The notes under the pieces: generated by a model
Seen by the model: the letters and a program-made list of their open reading frames with translations, nothing else
Database searches by the model: none
Told to the model about the DNA's origin: nothing
Origin: Acidobacteriota bacterium
GTDB taxonomy: Bacteria > Planctomycetota > Phycisphaerae > WQYP01 > JAJZKJ01
DNA length: 8,310 nucleotides
Assembly (NCBI GenBank): GCA_021804195.1
Contig: JAJZKJ010000079.1
Location: 1-8,310 of the forward strand
Direction of reading: 5' to 3'
Program-made: the position numbers and the translations under genes
Shown here: piece after piece, positions 1-6,204 of the stretch
How the letters are laid out: each line of letters starts with the position of its first letter
Position numbering within the stretch: position 1 is the first letter of the stretch

Positions 1-87
1 CCCAGCAAGTCGCCGGCAGGCTTGTGCCGTAGGTTGAAATCGCCAGAAGCCAGGGTGTTAATGCGGCCATGCCGGCAACTTGCTGGG
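1..87. repeat. Inverted repeat at the window edge
   Basis: Positions 1-18 (CCCAGCAAGTCGCCGGCA) and the reverse complement of 70-87 match at 17 of 18 bases, with 51 bases between. It lies inside the permease gene, where a long hairpin is not expected. It could be chance in GC-rich DNA or a fold-back artefact at a contig end. Confidence 0.55.
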
Positions 88-409
88 TCAGGACAATCCA
101 GCCCATGACGCCGACGGCAGCGCCGCTGGCGAGGCCCAGAATGTAGGGGTCGGCGAGCGGATTTTTAAGCAGACCCTGCAGCAGCGCGCCTGCGGCGGCC
201 AGTGCGGCGCCGGCAATGGCGGCAGCGCCTACGCGCGTCAGCCGCAGTGTCATAATGGCGTGGCTTGCCGGGCCAAAGGCAATTTCGCGTGTGCCGGGCT
301 TGCCGGGTCCGAGGTAAATGCACAGCAGCAGTACCAGCACAACGATGGCGCTGCCGCCGATGCCGTAAGCGGCCAGTCGGCCTTTGGTAACCGCGGGATG
401 AGAACTCAT
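1..409 (-). CDS. FecCD/BtuC-family ABC transporter permease, N-terminal part (cut by window edge)
   Basis: This is the inner-membrane permease of an ABC importer for iron-siderophore, heme or vitamin B12. About 136 residues are visible. Residues 19-33 form the first hydrophobic segment. Residues about 56-103 carry the family hallmark: [20 protein letters not shown], then [20 protein letters not shown], then GAAVGV. It matches the RxPR...GAxLAxSGALLQxxxRNPLAxPxxLGxxxGA signature of FecCD permeases. The ATG overlaps the TGA of the upstream binding-protein gene in an ATGA, so translation is probably coupled. The last 19 or so residues before the edge ([19 protein letters not shown]) do not look like the next family segment, and they lie inside an inverted repeat, so the sequence there may be unreliable. 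Family assignment is firm; the substrate cannot be told. Confidence 0.88.
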   Translation of the reverse strand, partial: MSSHPAVTKGRLAAYGIGGSAIVVLVLLLCIYLGPGKPGTREIAFGPASHAIMTLRLTRVGAAAIAGAALAAAGALLQGLLKNPLADPYILGLASGAAVGVMGWIVLTQQVAGMAALTPWLLAISTYGTSLPATCW

Positions 410-1431
410 GGTGCGCCTCCGGCCGTCGGCGATGGGTAAAACAACTTATGCAGGCGCAGCGCCGTAGAGCCTACGGCCAAGGTGGGAAGATCATATTTCA
501 TATTGGTGAGGAGGTAAATACGGCCAGTTTTGGCCGCGGGTGTGGGAAGCGAAAAGAAGCTTGCAAGTCGTGGGTCGCCTGCCCCCTGGCTGGCGAGCGA
601 GCCGGGGGCGTCAATAACCAGCACCTGCGGTTTTAACTGCACCAGGGTTTCGCGATTAAGCGTTGGATAGCCGCTGCCGAGCCTGGCACCGATGTTAATT
701 CCGCCCGCGGCGCGTATGATCTGATCTTGAAAATTATGTGCCCCGACCGCCAGCATAGGCTCGCGGCTGATGAGATAAACCACGCGCAGCGGTTTGGCCG
801 GCCGCTGTGCGGCAAGCTGCGAGAGTTGTCGCTGCATGCGGGCGATGGCGGCGGCGGCCTGGGTTTGCCGGCCGGTTATGCGGCCGAGCAAACGACTCTC
901 GCGGACGATATCCGCAAGGGATGAAAGCGATACGTTGAGCAGTTGGGCATGATGGGCCGCGGCAAAGCTGCTTAGCGCCGGCGGCACGCGCAATGGGGCT
1001 ATTTGAATGATGATGACCGTGGGTTTAAGCGCGGTGAGCGTTTCATAATCTATATGTTCGTAGTCGCCAACCACCGGCAGGCGCCGGAGCGACTTGGGTA
1101 AAAGCGGCGCGTCAAAGGTGGATACGCCTTTAAGGTCGTTGGCGGCTCCAATTTGCAGCAGCATTTGCGTAACCGCCGGTACGGTGCATACGATGCGCGG
1201 CGCCGCGGGCGATTGCCCGGCGCGATTCAGATCCGCCGGGGCACGCGACGCCTGTGGTTTGCCGCTGCGTCGGCAGCCTGCAAGCGGGCTAAGCAGCAAT
1301 GCCCCAAAGGCAAGAGCCGTGAAAGCCCGCAGCAACGCCCGGCGCGGTTGGGCCGGCCTGTGGGGCAGGCAGGTGGAACGCAGCGCCGTTGGGGCTGCAG
1401 GCGACCGGGCATGTTGCGGTACAATACGCAT
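406..1431 (-). CDS. Periplasmic substrate-binding lipoprotein of a BtuF/FhuD-type ABC importer
   Basis: A 341-residue class III (helical-backbone) periplasmic binding protein that would capture a metal chelate or cobalamin and deliver it to the downstream permease. From the ATG, a basic N-region (PRRALLRA) leads into a hydrophobic stretch and the lipobox LAGC (Cys53), predicting a lipid-anchored protein. The mature part starts with [19 protein letters not shown] and continues with [22 protein letters not shown], a typical lobe-1 pattern. The second lobe shows [19 protein letters not shown] and GRIYLLTN near the C terminus. A TTG at 1503 could extend it by 24 residues, but I prefer the ATG at 1431 because a promoter-like TATATT lies over the TTG. 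Neither start has a clear Shine-Dalgarno, and the region before the lipobox is long (52 residues), so a later non-ATG start is possible. The order binding protein then permease is normal for this class. Cobalamin or siderophore specificity is undecided; no cobalamin riboswitch fits in the short upstream region. Confidence 0.87.
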   Translation of the reverse strand: MRIVPQHARSPAAPTALRSTCLPHRPAQPRRALLRAFTALAFGALLLSPLAGCRRSGKPQASRAPADLNRAGQSPAAPRIVCTVPAVTQMLLQIGAANDLKGVSTFDAPLLPKSLRRLPVVGDYEHIDYETLTALKPTVIIIQIAPLRVPPALSSFAAAHHAQLLNVSLSSLADIVRESRLLGRITGRQTQAAAAIARMQRQLSQLAAQRPAKPLRVVYLISREPMLAVGAHNFQDQIIRAAGGINIGARLGSGYPTLNRETLVQLKPQVLVIDAPGSLASQGAGDPRLASFFSLPTPAAKTGRIYLLTNMKYDLPTLAVGSTALRLHKLFYPSPTAGGAP

Positions 1432-1501
1432 GGCCAGAATGCTACGGTTGACGGCAGTAAATCTCAAACCTGCGGTAGAACGTTTTGGCGGGTTTTGGCG
1501 C

Positions 1502-1529
1502 AATATAGAAAGGTTTTACGACGTGGAAA
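1502..1529 (-). promoter_or_regulatory. Possible promoter of the ABC importer operon
   Basis: On the minus strand, TTTCCA (1524-1529, 4 of 6 matches to TTGACA) is separated by 16 bases from TATATT (1502-1507, 5 of 6 matches to TATAAT). Transcription would start near 1495, giving a leader of about 64 bases before the ATG at 1431. The -35 box lies over the GTG start of the divergent rnpA. This is a pattern match only. Confidence 0.35.
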
Positions 1530-1915
1530 GCCGACCGCACCATCCTGAAACCCCATCACCAGCCCGTTCGGCCGGGGTGGGTCGTCCGCGGCTAAGGCTG
1601 ACGCGCAGCTTGCGTTTGCCGGGCGGTCCGCGGGTGGATGGCATATTCAAAAAGGGACGTCGTCGCACACATCACCCGCTGATGGCCTGTGCGGTGCGGC
1701 GTGACGACGCCGGCTCGATGCGATTGGCTATTTCTATCGGTAAAAAGAGCGGCAATGCGGTTAAGCGCAATGCCATTCGTCGGAGAATACGCGAGGCGTA
1801 CCGCCTGTGGCAGCAGGAATGGCCGCCGGGCTGGGATGTGCTGCTGGTGGTGCGGCCGCACAAATGCTTAACTGTGCAGGAGTATTATCAGCGGCTGCAG
1901 TCGCTGTTGCGGTAG
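1523..1915 (+). CDS. rnpA: Ribonuclease P protein component
   Basis: This is the small basic protein subunit of RNase P, which binds the catalytic RNA and helps mature the 5' ends of tRNAs. The 130-residue product carries the family core: LRLPGGPRVDGIFKKGRRRT near residues 30-49 (the substrate-binding F...GRR region), then MRLAISIGKKSGNAVKRNAI and RRRIREAYRL, which contain the conserved RNR-type signature at about 81-91, then WDVLLVVRP. I chose the GTG at 1523 because AGAAAGG (1507-1513) lies 9 bases upstream. The frame stays open further upstream, but that part runs antisense to the binding-protein gene and has no RnpA similarity. The first 25 or so residues, rich in Pro and Arg, are a non-conserved extension. 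It is divergent from the importer operon and followed by yidD after 238 bases; rpmH, the usual upstream neighbour, is absent. Confidence 0.93.
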   Translation: MESRPHHPETPSPARSAGVGRPRLRLTRSLRLPGGPRVDGIFKKGRRRTHHPLMACAVRRDDAGSMRLAISIGKKSGNAVKRNAIRRRIREAYRLWQQEWPPGWDVLLVVRPHKCLTVQEYYQRLQSLLR

Positions 1916-2153
1916 CGGGCAGGCCATGAGGGCGGTACCGCGGCGATCGCCCGGAGTTGCGTCGCTGATGGCAGTTGCGACCGTCCCGGCGCAGCCCGCA
2001 GCAGGCGCATCCCTGTAACGCAGGCATCTTGCCTGCCTGGTCGTCGCCCTGCGTGAAGGCTTACGTTAATTAGCGGGTGGGGTTTTTTGCCTGCGACGAA
2101 CGTGTGAGGTCGCAATGCGTAATTGGCCCGCGTGTTATATGTTGGAGTCGGCT
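1916..2153. other. rnpA-yidD intergenic gap
   Basis: These 238 bases hold no convincing gene. The gap contains a palindrome at 2020-2036, described separately, and a T6 run at 2083-2088 that follows GGGTGGGG rather than a proper hairpin. rnpA and yidD more often overlap or sit a few bases apart, so the gap is unusually long. No strong promoter for yidD was identified. Confidence 0.6.
2020..2036. repeat. Short GC-rich palindrome, REP-like
   Basis: GCAGGCA, spacer TCT, TGCCTGC makes a perfect 7-bp hairpin. The left flank ACGCAGG (2018-2024) can alternatively pair with CCTGCGT at 2049-2055. On the minus strand the unit would read as the peptide GRQDACVTG, which resembles spurious GRQDAC-type peptides that I recall from dispersed intergenic palindromes in Verrucomicrobiota and Planctomycetota genomes. 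That link is from memory. Only one copy is present here, so the repeat nature is inferred. Confidence 0.45.
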
Positions 2154-2408
2154 ATGTTTCGTCGAGCATTTACGCGGCTGCTTCTGGGGGGTATTCGCGT
2201 GTATCAATACACGCTTTCAGGTTTGCTGGGGCGGCACTGCCGCTATTACCCCACATGCAGCAACTATGGTCTTGAGGCCATTGAAAAGCATGGGCCGGTA
2301 CATGGCTCGTGGCTTACGATTAAGCGCATCTGCCGCTGCCACCCATTTCATCCGGGCGGGCTGGACCCTGTGCCGCCGGTAAAAGATTCGCAGGCCGTGC
2401 GGCGCTAA
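2154..2408 (+). CDS. yidD: Membrane protein insertion efficiency factor YidD
   Basis: An 84-residue small protein that assists YidC/Sec-dependent insertion of inner-membrane proteins, acting at the cytoplasmic face. The family core is almost complete: [40 protein letters not shown] and [20 protein letters not shown]. Conserved cysteines are at 29, 35, 60 and 62, and the CHPFHPGG signature is at 62-69. The N terminus ([18 protein letters not shown]) has the usual basic amphipathic character. The ATG at 2154 is preceded by GGAG (2144-2147) at a 6-base spacing. An in-frame start at 2115 would add 13 residues without family similarity. It follows rnpA as usual, but yidC does not follow; the next gene downstream is convergent. 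A hairpin lies directly after the stop. Confidence 0.95.
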   Translation: MFRRAFTRLLLGGIRVYQYTLSGLLGRHCRYYPTCSNYGLEAIEKHGPVHGSWLTIKRICRCHPFHPGGLDPVPPVKDSQAVRR

Positions 2409-2433
2409 ACTCGGTTTGGATGCCGAACCGAGT
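2409..2433 (+). terminator. Hairpin directly after yidD, possible 3' end
   Basis: ACTCGGTTTGG, loop ATG, CCGAACCGAGT forms an 11-bp stem with one T-G wobble, beginning at the yidD stop codon. No T run follows on the plus strand, so it is not a classic intrinsic terminator. It may be a transcript-end stabiliser or pause hairpin. Confidence 0.4.
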
Positions 2434-2464
2434 GAAGGCAATCGGCACCACTTGTTGACCCTGC

Positions 2465-2507
2465 AAAAATAAAACAAGGCATGATGGGCGGGAGCATCAT
2501 GCCTTGT
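2465..2507 (-). terminator. Intrinsic terminator of the PHS-type permease gene
   Basis: CAAGGCATGATG (2475-2486), an 8-base loop, and CATCATGCCTTG (2495-2506) form a perfect 12-bp stem, 13 bp with the outer A-T pair. Read on the minus strand the stem is followed at once by TTTTATTTTT (2474 down to 2465). It lies about 90 bases past the permease stop at 2596. On the plus strand there is no T run, so it probably does not serve yidD well. Confidence 0.85.
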
Positions 2508-2595
2508 ATAAGGCCCTCTCTGCGTGCGACAGTCACGGCGTTTGCCCTGCCGAACCGGCAATGCTGGGCGATACACTGCCTACCCGCCATGTGAA

Positions 2596-4060
2596 TCAAG
2601 CCGATGCGCCGGCGGGCACTGGCAGGCGTTCATGCGAGCTTGGCTCGATGTTGGGAGTCCAGCCTGATTCCTGGCCGGCTTCCTCGAGCGACTTGCCTGC
2701 GGGTTCTTTAATGCAAACCGCGGTAAGCACCAGGCCCACCACCGACATGCCCGCCGACAGCAGCATGCCGCCGCCAAAACCCATCTTGGCCAGGATGCCG
2801 TTGAGGAAAAGTACGCCCAAAAATGCGCCGATTTTGGCGACACCGGCCGAAATTCCGTGTCCGGTGGTGCGCAGATTGACCGGGTAAAGTTCGGCCGCAA
2901 GCACAAAGGTTGTGACGTTGGGGCCAAACTCCGCGAAGAAATAACTCAGGCCAAAAATAGTGATAAACGCCGCCGCGTTCTGCGAAAGCGCCGGTACAAG
3001 ACCCAGCACCAAAAACATAAGTCCCATGAGTGCGAAGCCCGCCATTTGTATGGTTTTGCGCCCCAGTTTATCGCTTAGCATAAAAGCCAGCACATAGCCC
3101 GGCACGGCAAAGATTCCGAAGATCAGCACGTTCCATGCCACGGACGTCATGAGGCTTGCGTGAGGCGCCACCGAATTGATGATGGTTGGCATGCCGATGG
3201 TGTTGCCGTAATAGGCATAGTCAAACACAAACCAGCAGCCGGCGGTGCCCAGAATGGTCAGAGCATATTTTGTCAGCGGTTCCCGCACTACGCCGGTGGC
3301 CCGCTCGGTGCCGGCCTGGGCGGTCCCATCGCTGTAGGTTGCCAGCGACTGGGCGGCTTCGGCGCTGCGCCCCATGGCCCGCGCCTGCCACCGTGGTGAT
3401 TCTGGCATGGTGCGACGCAGCAGGATCACGCCCATTGCCGGCAGCGCCCCCAACCCGAGCGCGATACGCCAGGTCAGATCGTGGCTTACCCCGGCGGCCA
3501 GCATGGTTAAAATAACAATCGGCCCGGCCAGAAAGCCAAGCGCCTGGCATGAAAATACCATGCCCACCATTTTGCCGCGCGACTCGCGGTTGGCATATTC
3601 GCTCATAAGTACAGCCGAAAGCGGGTAGTCGCCCCCCAATGCCAAAACCCATGATGGTGCGCCAGACAATCATCGCGAGAGGCCCGCCTGCGAATGCGCT
3701 GCCAATGGCTCCGATTGTCATGAGAATTGCCTCGATGCCGTAAACGCTCTTCCGCCCGATTTTGTCGGCAATGGTTCCGAAGGCGATGGCACCTATAAAC
3801 GTGGCGGCAAGCGAAACCGATCCCACCAGGCCCATGGTCCACGCGAAGCCGGCCTTGGTGCCGCCGTCGGCCATGAAGCCTTTCATCCACTCCGGGCCGG
3901 CCAGCGCCAGTGCGGTGCCGATGACGGTAAGGTCAAAGGCTGAGGTAAAAAATCCCATTCCTGCTGTAATGATTGCCCGGAGGTGAAAGCCGCTGAACTT
4001 AACTTCGTTAAGCGCCTCCGAAACCTCCTGAGCATGAAGTTGGTTGTTAACTGCCGCCAT
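2596..4060 (-). CDS. PHS-family MFS transporter (phosphate:H+ symporter type), frameshifted
   Basis: This is an inner-membrane major facilitator permease of the phosphate:H+ symporter (Pho84-like) family, 487 residues if one frameshift is repaired. The first frame runs from 4060 through GFFTSAFDLTVIGTALAL, the MFS motif A GTIADKIGRKSVYG (about 95-108) and IVWRTIMGFGIGG. It then shifts at the C6 run 3632-3637 (G6 in the gene) into the frame that carries GGDYPLSAVLMSEYANRESR, the hallmark of the family, with PESPRW, CWFVFDYAYYGNT, LSDKLGRKTIQ and YFFAEFGPNVTTFVLAAELY following. Removing one G rejoins IGG to DYPL exactly. The Asp residues known to matter in fungal PiPT appear kept (Asp43 in TM1, Asp280 in TM7). 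AAGGAG (4069-4074) lies 8 bases before the ATG. As written, the first frame yields a truncated protein of four or so helices plus an unrelated tail. Phosphate is the family's usual substrate; the actual solute is not proven. Confidence 0.85.
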
Positions 4061-4245
4061 GAAGATTGCTCCTTAAAAAATGCTGTGCTGCGCATTGTTC
4101 TGCCGATAGACCGATGCGCACCGTCAGCGAAGCCGCTGAGTACCATAAGGAATACAGGTTCGGATTCAGTTAATTTTTTGTTAGTGTTGAGTTAGCGAAA
4201 GCGTCCTAATCCGCCGGGCCGGCCGGTTTATGGGCTTGCGCGATG
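4061..4245. other. Upstream region of the PHS-type permease
   Basis: These 185 bases hold the ribosome binding site AAGGAG (4069-4074) and presumably the promoter, but no good -35/-10 pair stands out. TGCGCA occurs twice, about 20 bases apart, and could form a weak stem; a T6 run follows shortly before the ribosome binding site on the minus strand. There is no clear terminator for the upstream gene that ends at 4246, so read-through into the permease is possible. Confidence 0.4.
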
Positions 4246-4830
4246 TTACCTTAAGGCCGCAACGATGAAATATAGCCATGTGGCGAGCACGAGAAATAAA
4301 GCGAGCTTTGCAAGTCGCCAGCCCCGGTTTTTGGTTGAGGGAATGCTGGTGAGTGACCATAGCATGCTTCGAATAAAAAAATATACGCCCGCGGCAAACA
4401 GCAGAACGAGCGCCAGCGCCCTTAACTGCGTGCCGGGCTTTGGCGGAGAATCACCTAAGAGCATCAGGAGCGATATGCCCAGAAGAACAAGCAATCCCAC
4501 GCCGATTGAAACGCCAATGGCGATCGCTCGGCCGATGCGGTCGGCGAGACTCTTGGGCCGGCCCAGAAGCAGGGCACCGGTTCGTGCCAGCCCGTGTCGG
4601 AGAGCCTCGGCCCAGACCTTTGGGCCTGGCGGTATGGGTAGCATATCTCTGAGGGGAACTTGGCGATGGTGGCGCTGGACGGCTTTTTGTTGGGGGCCTC
4701 GACTCTGGCGGTCACGGGCAGCCCCTGTATTCAAACTTGCACAAATTTCACAAACCAGCGGGTCTGGTGCTTCGGTCGGGTTGGCCGGGTCGGGCATCAG
4801 ACATCCGCAGATGGAACACCGCTGAGCCAT
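4246..4830 (-). CDS. Uncharacterised membrane protein with N-terminal zinc-ribbon-like motif
   Basis: A 194-residue protein I cannot assign to a named family. The N terminus MAQRCSICGC...LVCEIC has paired cysteines Cys5/Cys8 and Cys27/Cys30 (plus Cys10), the layout of a small treble-clef or zinc-ribbon knuckle. Residues 31-95 are basic and probably cytosolic. Three hydrophobic segments follow at about 102-125, 136-158 and 172-192, so it should sit in the inner membrane with the metal knuckle outside the bilayer. The spacer between TM2 and TM3 is short and basic (TKNRGWRLAK). AAGGG (4840-4844) lies 9 bases before the ATG, which supports this start. A plus-strand open frame covers nearly the same span, but the cysteine motif, the membrane segments and the ribosome binding site favour the minus strand. 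Function unknown; neighbours give no strong hint. Confidence 0.72.
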   Translation of the reverse strand: MAQRCSICGCLMPDPANPTEAPDPLVCEICASLNTGAARDRQSRGPQQKAVQRHHRQVPLRDMLPIPPGPKVWAEALRHGLARTGALLLGRPKSLADRIGRAIAIGVSIGVGLLVLLGISLLMLLGDSPPKPGTQLRALALVLLFAAGVYFFIRSMLWSLTSIPSTKNRGWRLAKLALFLVLATWLYFIVAALR

Positions 4831-4848
4831 GATAAATCACCCTTAAAG

Positions 4849-4877
4849 AGTTTATCGCCCATCTGGCGGCGGGACAA
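4849..4877 (-). promoter_or_regulatory. Weak candidate promoter for the zinc-ribbon membrane protein
   Basis: On the minus strand TTGTCC (4872-4877) and TAAACT (4849-4854) are spaced 17 bases apart, each with 4 of 6 consensus matches. Transcription would start near 4842, leaving a very short leader whose ribosome binding site would be at the extreme 5' end. This is only a candidate. Confidence 0.22.
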
Positions 4878-5018
4878 TGTGCACCGGGGCGTGCGGTCAG
4901 TCCCTGAAACAGCCCTTGCCCGGGCTGGTGAAGATGGGGCACGCTTTGTTCTCTCGGTAACGCTGCGTCGTTTTAAAATCGGTGACTGCCCAAAAAGTTC
5001 ATAACATTCATGACAGAA

Positions 5019-5874
5019 TTATCCCGTTGTATGCTGCGGGGGCGCCGCCACCCGAATCGCCTGTTTTTCGCCGTCAACTATATATTTTTCCACACGGCCG
5101 GAACAAATAAGCGATTCAAGTATGCGGTGTCGAACCTGCAGGTTCTCAACCAGGTGGGGGGATTTCCAAGCGCTTATGAAATGATGCATCCCGACATAAC
5201 CGGATGGCGAAAAATGCAATTCAGCCTCTCGGAGGGCGGCCAGGAAGGCATCTTCCCCCCGACAGATTTACACCCCGCGCGTCGCCCCCAGCCTGGAGCG
5301 GCGAGGGCGCAGACTGATTTAAAGCAGCAAAATCGGTGATCCCCTCGATCAAGTTAATATGATCGAAAGCGGCCCGCCGTATTCGCTTTGATAAACCCTC
5401 TCCGGCCCAACTTGCCACAAAAACTTGCTTTCCAAGGCTCTGAACACCCTCTACGGCTGGCGTCAGATCGGCGTCGCCGGATACCAACACCAAAACGTCG
5501 AATGCGTCCACAGCTGCCATCCGAAGCATGTCCGCGACCATAGAGGTGTCAACCTCCTTTTCCTGGGTAAAAGACGTTTCGCAACTGCATTGCCGGCAAC
5601 GGATTCGCCTGGCAACTCGCTCAAACCGGCGTACGAAGAATCCCGGAAGAAGCTCCACGGTGGCTAAAAAGCGTGCAAGATTTTTTTGCTGCTCGGTCTC
5701 GGCCGCCTCACCTGTTTCGATGCCGGTGTAATAAAATGAGCCTACAAAGCGCGAACCCCCGGCTTTGGCTACTACCCATTTGGAAAGCTTGGCAAGGTCC
5801 ACCGATGTTCCACTGGCTCGGCAGCGCCAGCCCGACCAATAGTTTTTTCCGTCGAAAAAGAGTGCTACGCGCAA
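5019..5874 (-). CDS. NYN-domain (LabA/DUF88-like) protein, frameshifted near the C terminus
   Basis: A predicted NYN domain, a PIN-like RNase fold that is often an RNA-processing nuclease. The core shows LRVALFFDGKNYW (first acidic residue), a Cys-rich loop RCRQCSCET, KEVDTSMVADML, and DAFDVLVLVSGDADLTPAVE (GDxDL, metal-binding acidic residues), then GKQVFVASW. No ATG exists; I chose the TTG at 5874 because GGAGG (5883-5887) sits 8 bases upstream. A TTG at 5889 is in frame but overlaps that site. As written, the frame ends at 5221 (217 residues) with a junk tail after NLSGG. Removing one G from the G6 run (plus-strand C6, 5255-5260) continues as EDAFLAALREAELHFSPSGY to the TAA at 5019, giving about 284 residues. 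The restored tail contains RHRILESLICSGRVEKYIVD, resembling a small winged-helix domain. Nuclease activity and target are inferred from family only. Confidence 0.8.
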
Positions 5875-5887
5875 GGTCTTGGCCTCC

Positions 5888-5930
5888 AAAAAGAAGCGGG
5901 ACTGGCAGCCTCAAGAGGCCCCAGTCCCGC
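5888..5930 (-). terminator. Terminator-shaped hairpin in the leader of the NYN gene
   Basis: GCGGGACTGG (5896-5905) pairs perfectly with CCAGTCCCGC (5921-5930), and GCCTC/GAGGC extend the stem inside. On the minus strand the stem is followed by TTCTTTTT (5895 down to 5888) and then immediately by the GGAGG ribosome binding site. It has the full form of an intrinsic terminator. It could end read-through transcripts from dxs, or act as an attenuator of the NYN gene if that gene's promoter lies upstream. Confidence 0.75.
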
Positions 5931-5939
5931 AAATATACA

Positions 5940-5978
5940 CACGCCGTACCAAGGGTTCTACCACTTGGCACAAGCGTG
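5940..5978 (-). promoter_or_regulatory. Imperfect leader hairpin upstream of the NYN gene
   Basis: CACGC (5940-5944) pairs with GCGTG (5974-5978), and GTACCAAG (5946-5953) pairs with CTTGGCAC (5964-5971) with one mismatch, around a 10-base loop. The CCAAGG at 5949-5954 can instead pair with CCTTGG at 5987-5992, so two exclusive folds are possible in a minus-strand transcript. No tRNA arms or known riboswitch core are recognisable. Confidence 0.4.
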
Positions 5979-6026
5979 GACCAATTCCTTGGAAACTACC
6001 GCCGCGCCAACCACGTGTAATTACTC

Positions 6027-6032
6027 ATTATA
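6027..6032 (-). promoter_or_regulatory. Perfect -10 box (TATAAT), possible NYN gene promoter
   Basis: The minus strand reads TATAAT here. No good -35 box lies 16-18 bases upstream. If used, transcription would start near 6020 and the leader of about 146 bases would include both hairpins upstream of the NYN gene. Confidence 0.35.
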
Positions 6033-6110
6033 CCGGTTAGCTCAAGCTCCATTGTGCGAATTGGTTACTCTCAAACTCTAAATCGGCTGTAAGTCAAGCC
6101 GCACTCCAAG

Positions 6111-6139
6111 AGTATAGTGACTGCATCCCCGAAACGCAA
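6111..6139 (-). promoter_or_regulatory. Candidate promoter TTGCGT-17-TATACT upstream of the NYN gene
   Basis: The minus strand has TATACT at 6111-6116 (5 of 6 consensus) and TTGCGT at 6134-6139 (3 of 6) with the ideal 17-base spacing. Transcripts from it would carry a leader of about 230 bases. It competes with the TATAAT at 6027-6032 as the explanation for NYN expression. Confidence 0.33.
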
Positions 6140-6204
6140 AGACGAAACGTCTGTAATTCGCCAAGGCGAAAGTCCTCCCGCGGTGCCGCCCATTTTGTCC
6201 CTAT

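Larger units (their letters stand above)
5875..6204. other. Structured intergenic region between dxs and the NYN gene
   Basis: This 330-base stretch has no convincing gene. It holds the terminator-like hairpin at 5888-5930, a second imperfect hairpin at 5940-5978 (CACGC with GCGTG outside, CCAAG with CTTGG inside, 12 pairs), a perfect TATAAT at 6027-6032, another promoter-like pair at 6111-6139 and a palindrome TTCGCCAAGGCGAA at 6157-6170. A small AGACG-AAA-CGTCT hairpin lies at 6140-6152. The last two, 35-65 bases past the dxs stop, may mark the dxs transcript end, though no solid T run follows them. Confidence 0.6.

Noticed and set aside
1448..1481. TTGACG as the -35 box of an rnpA promoter.
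   Set aside because: At 16-18 base spacing the -10 position reads TGCGGT or similar, too far from consensus to list.
1094..1522. Upstream in-frame extension of rnpA to about 273 residues.
   Set aside because: It is antisense to the binding-protein gene, and no RnpA family member has such an N terminus; the GTG at 1523 has a ribosome binding site.
2072..2088. GGGTGGGG followed by TTTTTT, considered as a terminator after rnpA.
   Set aside because: No complementary C-rich arm lies close upstream, so no stem forms next to the T run.
4265..4825. Plus-strand open frame of 186 codons opposite the zinc-ribbon membrane protein.
   Set aside because: Its translation is Arg/Ser/Pro-rich without segments of interest, while the minus strand has a cysteine motif, three membrane helices and a ribosome binding site.
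5940..5992. Possible tRNA or small RNA gene in the dxs-NYN gap.
   Set aside because: There is a hairpin, but no T-loop GGTTCRA, no cloverleaf and no CCA-compatible acceptor stem.
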